Positions 42,349 to 54,254 of a DNA stretch of 64,000 nt are shown here, in pieces. The DNA is from Hsuehochloa calcarea (lineage: Eukaryota; Streptophyta; Magnoliopsida; Poales; Poaceae). The translations under genes were made by a program, and so were the position numbers. The notes under the pieces were generated by a model, which worked only from the letters and a program-made list of their open reading frames with translations, was not told the DNA's origin and did not search any database. The stretch covers positions 11,839,763 through 11,903,762 of the forward strand of contig CM070601.1 of assembly GCA_036346395.1 (NCBI GenBank), read 5' to 3'. The first letter of the stretch is position 1. Each line of letters opens with the position of its first letter.

Positions 42349-45300
42349 AGAGAAAGGAGAAAGTGGAGTGGTTGGGGATGGCTGCAAACAACGATGAGCT
42401 CCAACGATGTAGTTGGAAGCCTCTGCAAATCCTTTGTTTGTGAGCTCTTAGAATGACAGTCGACATCCTATTTTCCTACCTTTTGGCGACTCCTTTCCCT
42501 CGGACACCGGTGACATCGTGGGCGGCTCCACCACCGCATCCTCCTCACCCAAAGAAGTCTTCTCTGATGGCCATATTGACGCTCTCACTTGGACCCATGT
42601 TGACGGTGGCAGCAACCCCAAAAACAATGTTATCCATGTCACTAGATTTGGAGGACCTGAATATTGCAATATCGAATAGGTATTATGAGGTATTTCATTT
42701 ACTTGTTTTGATTGTTGCAGCAATAATTCTATGAAATATTGCATTTATTATCCTAAAATGTTGTGCATGTTCTTTTAAAATGTGGTGGTGTTAACGCCGA
42801 GTGTTGCAACACTTTTATACACTCTCTTGTTTCAATATTCTTGTGAATGCATCGTAATTGCTAAATGTTGCCAATATGTTTTTTTAATTGTTGCAACGAT
42901 GAAAAATCATAATTTTTCGAACAAGTTCTGTAGTGAAAATCATAGATATTGTTGTATGGTGCGCATGACCTCTAAAATCTATTCTGTTTTTATTGTGACA
43001 CAAATGTTTCTTATTGTATTTTGTTCAAGTGGTAACCTATTTGTTTCGCCTGTGAATCTCATTTGTTGCACACTTTATGATAAAATGTTACGAGTGTCCG
43101 ATAGTTTGATTCACATCCGACGTCCGAGCGCCCGCCCTTCCCTAGAACCTAATAAACAAATAAACGCGCCATTTGCTTCAGAACAAGAACGTAGACCTAC
43201 AGACTAGCGGTCTAGCAGGTAGCAGCAGCGTTATCCAACCATATCTGCAGGAGAATTTTGAGCCTTGACTACTAGTGACGAGCATTGCAAACAAATTAAA
43301 GTTAGCGTTTCTTAGGGGGAAAAAAGCAAAAAACAAATTAAAGTTTGGCAGATAGAGACCCATGCATAACAAGGACCCCCTACATAGACCTCTACTTAAC
43401 AACGGCAATGGCCGGTGATTTTCCCAATCGACTGTTGATACCCCCCTTAAACAATGCAAGTAGCATATATGTGCTGAAAAATAACCCCTACTTGATCGTC
43501 CGCTTGCGCTTGTCGCTACCGGCCCGTGAATATTCCGCAAAACTGCCTTTTTGAACCGTGCATCTGACGAGAAATGTTAAAAGGGAGGAAGGCGCCTTGG
43601 GATGGGGATAACTGCCATGTCTAGTCCGACTAAAGTCGATCAACGTGGGCGGCACGGATAAGGTTCTTATGTAATAATAATTTCCAGGACTCTTATATCT
43701 GTTGCTGTGGCTACTAATCCTTCTACCTGCATCTGCATACTCTGCGTGTATTTTCGTTTTTTTTTTTTTTGCCGGAAAGCCGGATAGAAGCTATCACTGT
43801 AAACTTTCACATGGCGAGGTGCACTTGTGTTGTGCTGCGTGGCATCTGTTTCTTCTTGTTTGCTTCTCTTACACAGGCATATTCCTGTAGTATGATGTGG
43901 CATTTTTCCATTTGGTATCAGCTGACGGTCTATTTTCGAGTAGATCACTTTCAAATAACCTGACCAGGTCACAAGAATGTTCCAGATACCAGCGAACAAA
44001 TCTCAAAGCACCCCCTCCGTACACACGCAGACGCACCCAAGTCAAAAGGTGTCGCAACTAGGTTGGGTAACGTACGACGTGGGGAAGTCAAACTTTTTTT
44101 AATTTTGATTAATAATATATTAAAAAACTATTTATATTTGCCATAATAAGTATAAGTAGATCTGTAATGATAAATTTTTTTATAATCTATTAATTTTATA
44201 ATTTTTCAGTAATATAATTATATGAAAAATAATTGTTAAAATTAGACATTGAAAACCGTGTTGATATTTAAAACATCACACAATTTTTCAACCGATGAAG
44301 TAACATTTTTCAGTGCCAGCAGTGGTCTTTGGATCACTCGCTTGGAAATACAAGTCCTATCATACTACGAGCTCACATTAATTTTAGACTGCTTTAGCTC
44401 GGGGTCGAGTCGAACTCGAGAAGAGGGATCTGCCACAGGTTGGCGCCGTTCACACGAGCGCGGCCACACACGGGTCTTTCGCCTCGCCGTGTCGCGAACT
44501 CCACAAGCCACACGGATTTCGCGATGGGAGAAGCGCACGACAGCGACGCCGACGCGGAGGTCCCGATCCTCTTCCGGCGGCCAGGGATCCGTACGAGCGC
44601 GCGGGCCGGGCCCTACGGAACGACCGGGGAACGAAGCGTGTGGCACGACACCGGCTAGTGCGCGTGCGCGTGCGCGTCTGCAGGTTGACGAGCCACGTAC
44701 TGGTTGGTGTACAGTGTGCCGCTACATGTGCGTGTGTGCGCCGTCGTTTTCGCATCTCTGAAAGCGCAATTGACAAACTGGTACCTACAGCCGCGACGTC
44801 AACATCTGCTCTCGAGTAAAGAAGGCATGGCAGTACATCGCTCAGAGGCACGTAACAATCGAGTGTTTCAACAGAGGCTGTGCTTGCCAGAGGACTTGCT
44901 GTGGTCAATCAAAGAGGAATTCTGTTCCTGGAGCTTGGCGGGCATTGTGGTGTGAATGTGGTGAAGTGGTAGTGGTCTTGGTGTCTCTACAGCGTCTGTA
45001 ATTTGCTCTGTTTTACCTCGGTCTTTTTAGACCGGCTGCTTTACGCTGGGGACCGGCCACTTTCTCATCTTGATAAAAACTTTTGGGAAACTGCTCATCA
45101 GAGTCCAGAAATGGTATCTATCGGTGGAGGTAGTATTATGTTTTGCACATTTTATGGGTGAGGATCAGTGCTGCCATATGTATGGGGTTCCCTGCAGAAA
45201 CCTTGAGAAATCCAACCGAAAGCTCGCTGTAAAGAGGCACCTACCGACGGATGGAATTCAGGGAGGGAGAACAAATCGAAGAAATGAAATTATATCTTTA

Positions 45301-46885
45301 TGTATTGCCTCCTAAGCATTAGATAATAAAATGGCTTCTCTTTGAGTGTGACTCCCTTGAGTGTAAGATGGGAGTTCGTAAGGATTATGTTAGGTCTCCT
45401 TTGCATTGCCACCAACCAATTGGTTCCAGAATTGTACTGTTTTATCGTCATGTTTTCTCCAGCGCATGCTTTCTTATCCTCTAGCAGCTGGGAGCTAATT
45501 TAAATCCTACTGGATAGAAGTCTTCTTTATCATATCAAGGACACAAAGTAAAGCCGGTGATGGCCTGATGGGAAGCTGGGGTGCTTTCTACGTCACCCAA
45601 ACTACAAAAATCCACCAAGGCAATTACTCGCCCAATTCACTTCGTCTCAATTCTTGAAGTTTTGCAGCGAGGCCAGGTCTACGTTTCATTTCTACAAGTT
45701 TCTACGGCCAATAGAGTAACATTCAGTCCATTTCTCTGCAGAAACAGCCGAACTAGCCAGTTTTGTCACACACTTATTATCCACTTCAAAGTCAATTGCA
45801 CATTTTGTCGTGATAACACGCGGTATACAAGACCAGAGACAATCATTAGTGCCAGTAAATTCTAAGAAGATCACGATTATTGACACTGTGGTCATCGTTC
45901 CGGGCAAAAAAACGATGAAACGTGAGCGAAAAACTACTCGACCCCTTTAGAATTAGTGGCGATCTAGGTTTGAAACATGGAGATGTGAGCTCATGGTGTC
46001 TTCTAGCTACCATGAAAGTGGTTTGTTCTACATGATAAGTTATAGAAAATGGAGGCTGGCAAAGAGGACTTCAGGGATATGCTATGCCATACATCTCCAA
46101 GTGGCGAGATCTTCCTGATTGATAATTGATGCCTTTTGTTTGACAAGACGGACAACTTGATGGTCTTCTTTTATCAATAATCGGCTTGTATGATGAGTGT
46201 TGACAGAGCTATGATTAGATATTGGAGGCTGTCAAGTCTCATATGGGTTTGAAAAAAAGATGCATTTGATTAAGAGTACTAGCAAGCAGCACAATTTTAT
46301 TATTGCCTAGAGGCTAGGACGCATCTTCACTGGACCTCGTAGAAACTATGCGTGCACACTGCCACTGTGGACTTCAAGATGTTGGCATTGCGTCATGTGG
46401 TTATCGTTTTGCAGACGGCAAAGGAATCTTGGAATCCTGGCAGGTTACATTGATCTCACGCGTGGAAAACACAAGGTATAAACATTACATCCTTTCTGTA
46501 ATATCATACTCTGGTTTTTAATCATATTTCTGCAACTTGTAACTTGTAAGAAGCAATAACTCCATGGATGACTCATGACATACTAGTATTTCCATTTTTT
46601 TGCGATGGAACTAGTTCCTTCTTGATTGACACGAACAGACTTGTAGGTTGTAGTTCTAAAGAGAGAGCACAAATTTTGCCTCTCTTCCCACTTTTCAAAA
46701 TATTTTTTTGGCTCTTCAAAACCTGAAGATGATATTACCGATTATTGTTGAACAACAAAAATTGATAAAACTGCTAACTGATTGATCTCCAGGTACTTCG
46801 TAGACTTGGAATGACGATATTCACAAATCACAACCGAAACTCCATCCGCGGGTTCATTTCCGAAGTCGAAAGGATGTAGCCAGAA
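42349..46885. other. Unassigned intergenic DNA
   Basis: This stretch of about 4.5 kb holds no gene I can support. The ORFs are short, overlap on both strands and match no motif I know. AT-rich DNA (42680-43100 and 44090-44300) alternates with a GC-rich block (44400-44720) containing a short ORF of about 45 codons from 44524, which I could not link to any family. A poly-T run lies at about 43759-43772. Degraded transposon remnants are likely, but none is identified. Confidence 0.4.
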
Positions 46886-46889
46886 CTTC

Positions 46890-47893
46890 AAGGTCTGTTT
46901 GGAACGGTTTCGTCCAGCTTTTCGCTAGCCATTTCAATTAGTTTTTTCCATGCCTTTTCGCGAAGCCGAAAGATCTTTCTGACTTTACCCTCAAAGTTAG
47001 GGGCAATTTCCTGCTGTTGCCACTCAACAACCCCCCACCCCCATGAAACCCTAGCGCTGCCTTCACCGCCTTGCCCACGCGGCCCCGCCTGCTCCTCCTT
47101 CCTCCTCCCCACGTGTAGCCAGATCTGGCGCCTCCGCCCCGCCTGCTCATCCTCCCCTGTTGTCGCCGCCGCCCATCCTCCTGCCACGTCGGCACCACCA
47201 CCTCTCCTCTCTCCTCCTCCTCCCGCGCCGGTGCCATCACCTCTCTCCTCCTCCCTTCTCCGATGCCGCCGCCCTCCTCCCTCCCTCCCTCCCGCGCCGA
47301 TGCCCCACCTTCTCCCTCCTCCTCGGCTCCTCGATCTCCGCGACTCACTTCCCCGCCTCTGCCCCAATCGGATCTGGCGTCTCACCACCGAACTCCTCCC
47401 GACCGACCCCAAACCCTAGCCATCACCGCCTGCTTTTTTCCTTGCATCCTTTTTTCTGTTGTAAATTAATTTGTTTATTTTTAATATTTATGTATTACAA
47501 TAATTATTTGCAATAATTATTTATTGTAATAATTATCGTTAATCACCGTTAAATGCGATCAATTGCGGTAGTCATCGTTAATCGCTGTCAATCGCATTGA
47601 TTGCGGCAGTTGTTGTTAATTGCGGTAATTCTCGTTAATTACGGTAGTTGTCGCTAATTGCGGTAGTTGTCGTTAGTTATCGTCAATTGTCGTTAAATGT
47701 CGTTAAACAACAACAAACAAGCTATTGCTGTCCTTAGAGATATTTCAGATATTTCTCATCTTAAAAGCTGCAATCAACCTACTTAAAAGCTAGATAGTTA
47801 AATATTAAATATTTTTAGTTTAACTGTTCAGCTCAACAGTCGAACTAGAAGGTGCTTTTCAGAAAAACTGAAACATTGCCAAACAGTGAAGAA
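46890..47893. mobile_element. Possible nonautonomous DNA transposon
   Basis: The left edge reads GGTCTGTTTGGAACGGTTTC. The right edge reads, on the minus strand, CACTGTTTGGCAATGTTTCAG, giving imperfect inverted ends about 1 kb apart. Between them is a C-rich block (47080-47420) and then AT-rich repeats. A target duplication could not be confirmed. Confidence 0.3.
47500..47715. repeat. Degenerate short tandem repeat
   Basis: Units such as GTTAATTGCGGTAGTTGTC and CGTTAATCGCTGTCAATC recur with a period of about 18-22 bp and much variation. Confidence 0.65.
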
Positions 47894-47895
47894 GC

Positions 47896-48432
47896 GAAAT
47901 ATAATGCTACGTTGAGATCAATTCCGTGAGCGAGCGGTCATCATCCCATACAAAGCAGCATGGCCGGCATGTCGAAGGTGGCCGCGCGGCCTGGCCCGTG
48001 GATGTGCACGGGCCAGATCTCCTGCTCTTCAACGGCCTTAAGGCCACAGGTTGTTGGGCTGCCTGGACGCATGAATTTTGTTTTAGAGGTATTTACGGCC
48101 ATAGGATGGCACATCCTTCAGAATTTTCGGAGAGTTCTTACGCCGTTATATACAGGCCTAAAACAAGAAAAACAATCCGTATGTGATTTCAAGAAGTTTC
48201 CCGGATGTTGGATTCAAAAAACAGCTACAGCTGATCGTTCGGTCGGGATTGCACGAGTTTAGTTGGTATAACAACAAAGCTAATCGCAATCCCAAATCCT
48301 CTATTTTTAAACTCGATCAAGCATCAACAAGAACAGCATTGCAAAAATCAAATGCCATTAACAAATTGCCAAATGACAGCACAGAGAGAAAGATGAACAT
48401 ATTCCAGCTGCAAAACCAAGCTATACAAATTC
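47896..48432. other. Intergenic DNA left of the Mutator-like element
   Basis: No gene is supported. An ORF starting MAGMSKVAARPGPWMC (about 47960) was examined but shows no recognisable domain. Confidence 0.4.
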
Positions 48433-48441
48433 ATTCGAAAA

Positions 48442-48745
48442 GGAATAAGTCCATTCTTCGTCCCCCAACTATACCCGATGATTAATTTTGGTCCCTGAAC
48501 TTAAATACCGGATATAACGCACTCAAACTTTACATACCGCAAATCGTGTCCTCCGTGCGTCGGACGGCGGTTTGGGCCGACGTGGCATCCATTTGGCGCC
48601 GAGTCGACCTCGCGCTCGGCCGCTCTCTGTCAAATTCCACGACCGGTCGCCCTCGCGACTCGGTCGCTCCTCTCTCGCCACTCGCTCTCGCTCTCTCTCT
48701 CACGGCGGCGGCTAGGGTTTGGCGGCCGTGGCGACTAGGGTTTGT
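48442..48745 (+). repeat. MULE left terminal inverted repeat
   Basis: It is the inverted counterpart of 53675-53998. The outer ~100 bp are nearly identical; the inner part, which contains CGCTCTCTCTCT and GGCGACTAGGGTTT, is more diverged. Confidence 0.88.
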
Positions 48746-50104
48746 AGTTTGGTGGCGGCGCGACCCAAGATACCTTCCCCGTGTCTCGCGCTCACGCCGA
48801 TCGTCCTCCCGACGAGCAATCTGCAGAGCCCTCCCGAGCTCCCCACGCAGATTTCCCCTCGCCGGAGGCTGCGCCATGGCTGCTTAGGAGCTCCAGTTCG
48901 TTGGCCCTGGAGGAAGCTCAAGGTCGGCGATGCATGTCGCACCCTCCGGCCAGACAGTTTATGGGGCTTCCACCTCGCCGATTCCATACAGAGAGCGACC
49001 AGGAGTACGCTCCAACGGTCCATTGCCATTCATGCGGGAGAAGGTGGTCGGTGGATCTCGTGGAGCGACTCTAACCCAAGACGCGGTACATGACATGCAT
49101 GCGAGCTCGGGTAAGTAATCTTCACCAAATTCTTTGTTATTTTGGTTTGTGAAGGCTCGCTTATTTGTGAATCTTAATTGAAGGTTTGGAGGTCGCAAGT
49201 TTTGGGCATGGTGCGATGATGAACCAACCCCTTCTTGAGGCGGGTAATCTTGGACTTAGCGACCTTTTAGGGCGTTGAGGAAGGAGAACCATGAGCTTAG
49301 GGCGTTAAGGAACCGTAACAATGAACAAGATTTGAGTGTGGTAGAGTCCGGGCATGGAGAACGTGATGTAGCAGCTTGTTGGACTCATTGGTAGGGTAGC
49401 ACAGCTGGAGAAAGAGAGGAGACTTTTTTTTGTCTTGCTTGTTGTTTTTGCAATGATGGTAGTTAGAGTTCTGATTAGGGAATGTAATTGAACCTGTGCC
49501 GCAATCTATTATGTAATGGAACTGTGTTGCTCACGAAATTGTCGATTCGATTGATGCTCAGATCTCGATGCTTGTCAACAAGGTACCATGATTGAATCTA
49601 ACAGCATAACTGTCTGGAATCGATGCTCTCTAATACTGGATGAAATGTAAACCTGGATGAAATGATACTAGGGGGACAGGTGATTGAAACAAGTTCGATG
49701 CTCTTTAATCGCGAGCATTGTCCTAATGTAACCGAGAATGCATTGTAAGATGTTCAATCCATGTAAACATCAACAGAACCTGGAATCATTGTCCAGGCAT
49801 TGTCTTAACAGAACCAGGAATGCATTACATCAACAGAACCTGGAATGCATTGTTCAATCTTGTGCTTAATGTGACTGGAGTCTTAAGAAGGATTGCAAGA
49901 TTCTTGTGTCACCTGACTCTTTTTTTTTCTAATTAGGCTTCCAGACCTGATTGTACAGAATGATCTAGGGCCTAAAGACATTAGCTGCTGAACAAAGTGG
50001 TGAAATTCCAACCAGACAACATGGTTACAGTAGTTTCTCATGTCATCTTTCATAGTTCGATGGCTTGATCTGAAATCACAGTTCCATTTCCATTAATAAA
50101 CACA

Positions 50105-50285
50105 GTTATCAGCCCACAAGGCACAAGTTGAAAATATTACATAACACTAAGTGACTGTCAGCAGAACTGTCAGACCACAAGGCACAAGTTGAAAAGATTA
50201 CATAACACTAACAGCATAACTGTCAGCCCACAAGGCACAAGTTCAAAAGATTACATAACACTAACAGCATAACTGTCTGGCAAAT
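50105..50285. repeat. Tandem repeat of about 57 bp, three copies
   Basis: The unit CCCACAAGGCACAAGTTGAA, then a short link, ATTACATAACACTAA and CTGTCAG occurs three times in a row, with small differences (start points about 50112, 50173 and 50228). Confidence 0.85.
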
Positions 50286-51149
50286 CCATTAGAACATCAC
50301 TCATTAGTTGGGATACCCAAAAGCTTTGCAAGCTTTGAACTATAACTTTGCTTCTTCTTGGTTGGACTCGACTTCTTCCTATTTTGAAAGGTGGTTCTTG
50401 GCCGCAGACTTTACCGAGGCGGAACCCGGTTACTGGATGTTCACACTTGATTTTGCACTCGCAGACGCCACACTTGCCTCCAAGTTCATAGTGCCAGAAC
50501 CACCATGTTGTGTAGTGACTTTAGCAGTAGCAGAGGTTTTGATGATCCTCGATCCGCATACCAGTATGTGAGAACCACCATGTTGAGTTAGAGGTTTGTA
50601 GTTTGCAAGTGCAAAGAATATAAATGAAGATATGGAAATTTTGGAATGCACCTACATTCGAAAAATTGTGCATGTCTGTCTGAGTACAATACTCCTACCC
50701 CAAAGTGCAACTCTTTTGGATGGAGGTGGTGTGTTCCTTGAATTAGATCTGGTCTTTCTCTTGGTCATGCTAGAACAACTCTGTTGTGGTGGAGGAATCA
50801 CAACTTTGCAATGTGAAAGGTGCTTAAACTATGTAATTTTGTACCAACTTAGGAAATGCATGAAATGAAGGAATGAATTTTGTACCAGAGAGCAGGACCG
50901 GTTGGTGTAGAATTGCCAACACTTGCACAATGACCTTGTTGATCTGGTCGGGCTCGATGTTTGCTCGATTGGCCATGTCTCCTCTCACACTAGACTGTTA
51001 TGGCCAATTCCTTTGCAAAGCTCGCACCTAATGATTGTGCCAATCTTGGGCAGTCTTATTCCTTTAGGCTTCTCATCTTGCTCTCTCTTCCTATCTTTCT
51101 TTGGTCTCCTGCATTTTCTCCATTTTGGTTGCCTTGGTCTTGGTCTCTC

Positions 51150-53230
51150 GATGTGGGCCAACAAGTCATGCCCTCAACAGGTTGCAAGCGGTGCTCATAA
51201 GTCTTGTTGTACTGCAATGGAGTAACATGGTGCTATGTAGTCATCAAGGAACTGCTCCTCCAATTTATGCATGCAATGGCATGTGGGCAAGGTAAACAGA
51301 TAGTTGCCAATATCTGCATGAACAAGTTCTACTATCCAAGTTCACTTTGAGAACCTATGATCTCTATGTGTGACCTCAAAACCATTACGACCATTGTACA
51401 CAAGATGACGTAAAACCGACTCATTGATGTAGACCTTCATTTTCTTGAATATTGGGGCATGTCACACTGTCCACTTCTACGCCTTGCTTTTGTTGGTATG
51501 GATTCTAACCATCACTTTCCTCCTTATCCACTCAAACATCTTGATGATAGGGAGGTACCTTGACTCAACTATGGCATGATTGAATGATTCACACATGTTG
51601 TTGTCCACAGATTCACAAATGATCCCAACTTGAACCATGCCTGCTCCAATGTTGTGGATCTGTCCTCATGATTGCATTAGCACCTTGAGGTATCCTTTGC
51701 AAGCCTTGCCCAATGGTAGTTGAAAAGATTGACACATGGAGATTTGGCACACAACCGAACTATACGCGCCAAGCCTTGTTCTTGTAAGTCTTCACGAAGT
51801 TGGCATAGATGTGTCTTGCACACATCCTATGCTCACCTTAGGTACCCAATCTTGAAACGACATTTAGTAGGCCCTGCAACAAACAAATGTGTTAAGTCGC
51901 ATATGACAAATTGGATGAATAAACACTAATGTGACTTACTTTACGTTGATCCGAGATGATTACCCATCCTTCGCCATCTCCAATTTCTATATCTTTGAAG
52001 AAAATCCCAGAACCATCCCATGACTCATTAGTTTCCTTCTACCACAACCCATGCTATGGGTACATCCGATTGTTTGCATCTCTTCCCATTGCACAAATTA
52101 GCTCCCCATTGGTTGGACCTTTGAAGAAACAACCATCTAAACCTATCACTTTCCTACACCCACTAAGAAACCTCTTTTGCAAGCATCCAAACAAATATAC
52201 ATTCATGAAAAGCGACAGGGGCATCTGGATGCGGCTTAACCACTCTTGTGCTACTGGATTGCTCCTAAGAAGCTCCATTTGGTAGTCAAAGACCCTACCA
52301 TACTCTCCCTTCTTGGAGTCTAATACCTTCTGCATTACAATGGACTTAGCTCTTTTGCACTTAGCTATGCTCACATCTGCATGCATTTGTTCCTGTACTG
52401 TTTGCTTCAAGTGCTCAAGCTTCGAGGTTGGGTTTCCCATTATGGCACTCTCAAACTTTTCACTATTCTCCTGAAGTGACAAGTTTGTTGTCCCTTCTTG
52501 GGGGCATGTGTGCTCATCCTTGAAACTACTCACTATCCATCCTTCATCCTCATCATTATTTGACAACAAGATAAACCAAGGACATTTGGCCCACTCACAT
52601 TGAGCCCTAACCCTTTTGTTGTCATTCTTGCAAAATTAATAACATGTCTCCTCTCTACTCCATCTTGCCTACGACTTGAATGAAGTCCCCCTTGCAGCTA
52701 AAACCCATGCCCAAGCTAAAAGTAGGGAGACTTGCTTTGGGGTCATACCTAGGGTACTTGGGTTTCCTCCTCAGAGCTCACCATCACTGCCACCTTCCTC
52801 ATAGCCGCCCCTCTTCCTCACTCTCGTAAAAGTAAGAAGTGTCCTTTGTCATCGTCTCCTCCTTGTCCCTTGACTCATCAATGGCCACCAAATGACCACC
52901 TTGTACCTCTTTCTCAGAGTCACTTTGCAAGTCTTGTAGTCGACCTTTGCCTTCCCTTCATATCGTGCAATGTATTGTAGAACTTAAACTGCGGGCAATA
53001 TCCTTTGCAATATCGGTGGTGACACCTCAATCACCTCCACCTCCTTGGAAGCATCTAATTCCTCAACATCATCTGTGCATCCAAGCTTCACTCTCATCTT
53101 CCCAATCACTGTCTTCATCTCCTTTGTCACCAACACCATCACCATCCGAGCCAACATCATCATCAACTCCCACGCCTCAACAAATATATCCACAACACCC
53201 CATCGGTGATACTGATCGACCATGGTCCGC
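51150..53230 (-). pseudogene. MURA-type transposase, broken
   Basis: This would encode the MULE transposase. The longest frame (52569-52054) holds FKDEHTCPQEG and then the catalytic-domain start GLDGCFFKGPTNGELICAMGRDANNRMYP. Downstream, in other frames, are WVIISDQ, GLLNVVSRLGT, HRMCARHIYANF and finally a SWIM-like CPHAIACI (about 51250-51275). The HTC motif, DDE-domain entry, RHxYxNF and SWIM zinc finger follow the normal order of MURA proteins. Multiple stops and frameshifts show it is inactive. An acidic N-terminal exon remnant lies at about 52984-53223. Confidence 0.88.
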
Positions 53231-53674
53231 AGCGGTCCTCATCATTTGTTAGCGCCCTCAATCCGGTCTTCAATGCTTTCCCGAAACGCGGTGCATGAGT
53301 ACCAACTCCACATCCTCACAATGGTCCTTCAAATGGCCTTGGACCTCCTGTGGCGACAACTTATCCCGATCTATGTAAGACATGCCGTCTCTTCCTCCGC
53401 AATAATGCAATCTCTTCCCATCATCAAAGAAATCCCCACGAAATGGAACCTAACACTAGCTTGTCCAAATTATCCATTGCTAAATCGAGTAACCGCAAGA
53501 AATCACCACTGTGATATACCTACATGCAAAATAACACCAACCATTACTCTAAGAACAACACTAATCGAGTAGCTCCACAAACAACCGAGTAATTGCGCGG
53601 ATCTAGGATTGAAGAACTCACCTTAGCCTGTCCTTGTTCACCGCGTCCTGTCCGATTGGGATCCGGGATTTCTT

Positions 53675-53998
53675 AGAACCCTAGTCGCCACGGCCGTAAA
53701 CCCTAGCCGCCGAGAGGGAGAGCGAGGCGAGTGGCGAGAGAGAGAGAGCGAGAGTGAGGCGACCGCGTCGAGGGCATCGGAGAGCATGATTTGATTCGAG
53801 GGGAGAGGAGAGAGAAATGGCCGAGTCGAGGCGGCTCGGCCACACGTGGATGCCACGGCCGCTCAAACCGCCGCCTCACGCACGAGGGACGAATTTGCCC
53901 GGTATGAAAAGTTTGAGGTGCGTTATATCCGGTATTTAAGTTCAGGGACCAAAATTAATCATCGGGTATAGATGAGGGACGAAGAATGGACTTATTCC
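53675..53998 (-). repeat. MULE right terminal inverted repeat
   Basis: This is the inverted copy of 48442-48745. Its outer edge is 256 bp from the ATP synthase start codon. Confidence 0.88.
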
Positions 53999-54254
53999 AT
54001 TCGAAAATGCACAATCAGCAGTTCACTGGACCGGCTCCATACACCAGAGATCACCGTGAACCACCAACGGGCTGCTCCTCCACATTTCCCGGTCCCTGTA
54101 GACCAAGTCCACCCACTATCCGTCCCTTCGATATCTCCACTCCCCATATTCCCACACCCCCACCTCACTACCCTAACCCCAGCCGCAACCGAACACTTCA
54201 CCTCGCGAAAAGTCTACCCCTAGATCCAGACCGCGTCTCCGGCGATCTCCGGCC
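53999..54254 (+). promoter_or_regulatory. 5' flank and presumed 5' UTR of the ATP synthase beta gene
   Basis: Only 256 bp separate the MULE end from the start codon. The last ~100 bp are C-rich, as in grass 5' UTRs. No convincing TATA box is seen. Any promoter elements further upstream are now separated by the 5.5-kb MULE or lie in its TIR. Confidence 0.5.

Larger units (their letters stand above)
48442..53998 (-). mobile_element. Mutator-like element (MULE) with long TIRs
   Basis: The left end starts GGAATAAGTCCATTCTTCG and the right end is its inverted copy (CGAAGAATGGACTTATTCC). Both are flanked by the perfect 9-bp direct duplication ATTCGAAAA (48433-48441 and 53999-54007), the diagnostic length for MULEs. 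Similarity between the inverted ends continues for about 300 bp (to about 48745 and from about 53675), including CTAGGGTTT and a CGCTCTCTCTCT tract. A MURA-type transposase pseudogene lies on the minus strand inside. The left third (48860-49120) has an exon-like GC-rich segment of unknown origin. Confidence 0.95.

Noticed and set aside
44250..44955. Cluster of ORFs up to 170 aa, one starting MGEAHDSDADAEVPILF
   Set aside because: Overlapping frames on both strands in a short GC-rich patch, no recognisable domain and no plausible exon partners.
46888..47516. ORFs of 118-174 aa on both strands
   Set aside because: Simple Gly/Arg or Pro/Ser/Leu low-complexity text from a C-rich tract with antisense counterparts.
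47926..48262. ORF starting MAGMSKVAARPGPWMCTG as a possible small gene
   Set aside because: No motif, no intron/exon continuation and no match to a family I know. It could be a degraded exon but cannot be supported.
48546..49093. ORFs of 113-124 aa in the left part of the MULE as a captured host gene
   Set aside because: The first half lies in the TIR. The second half shows a possible exon with a GTAAG donor near 49110, but no parent gene was recognised, so a Pack-MULE claim is not justified.
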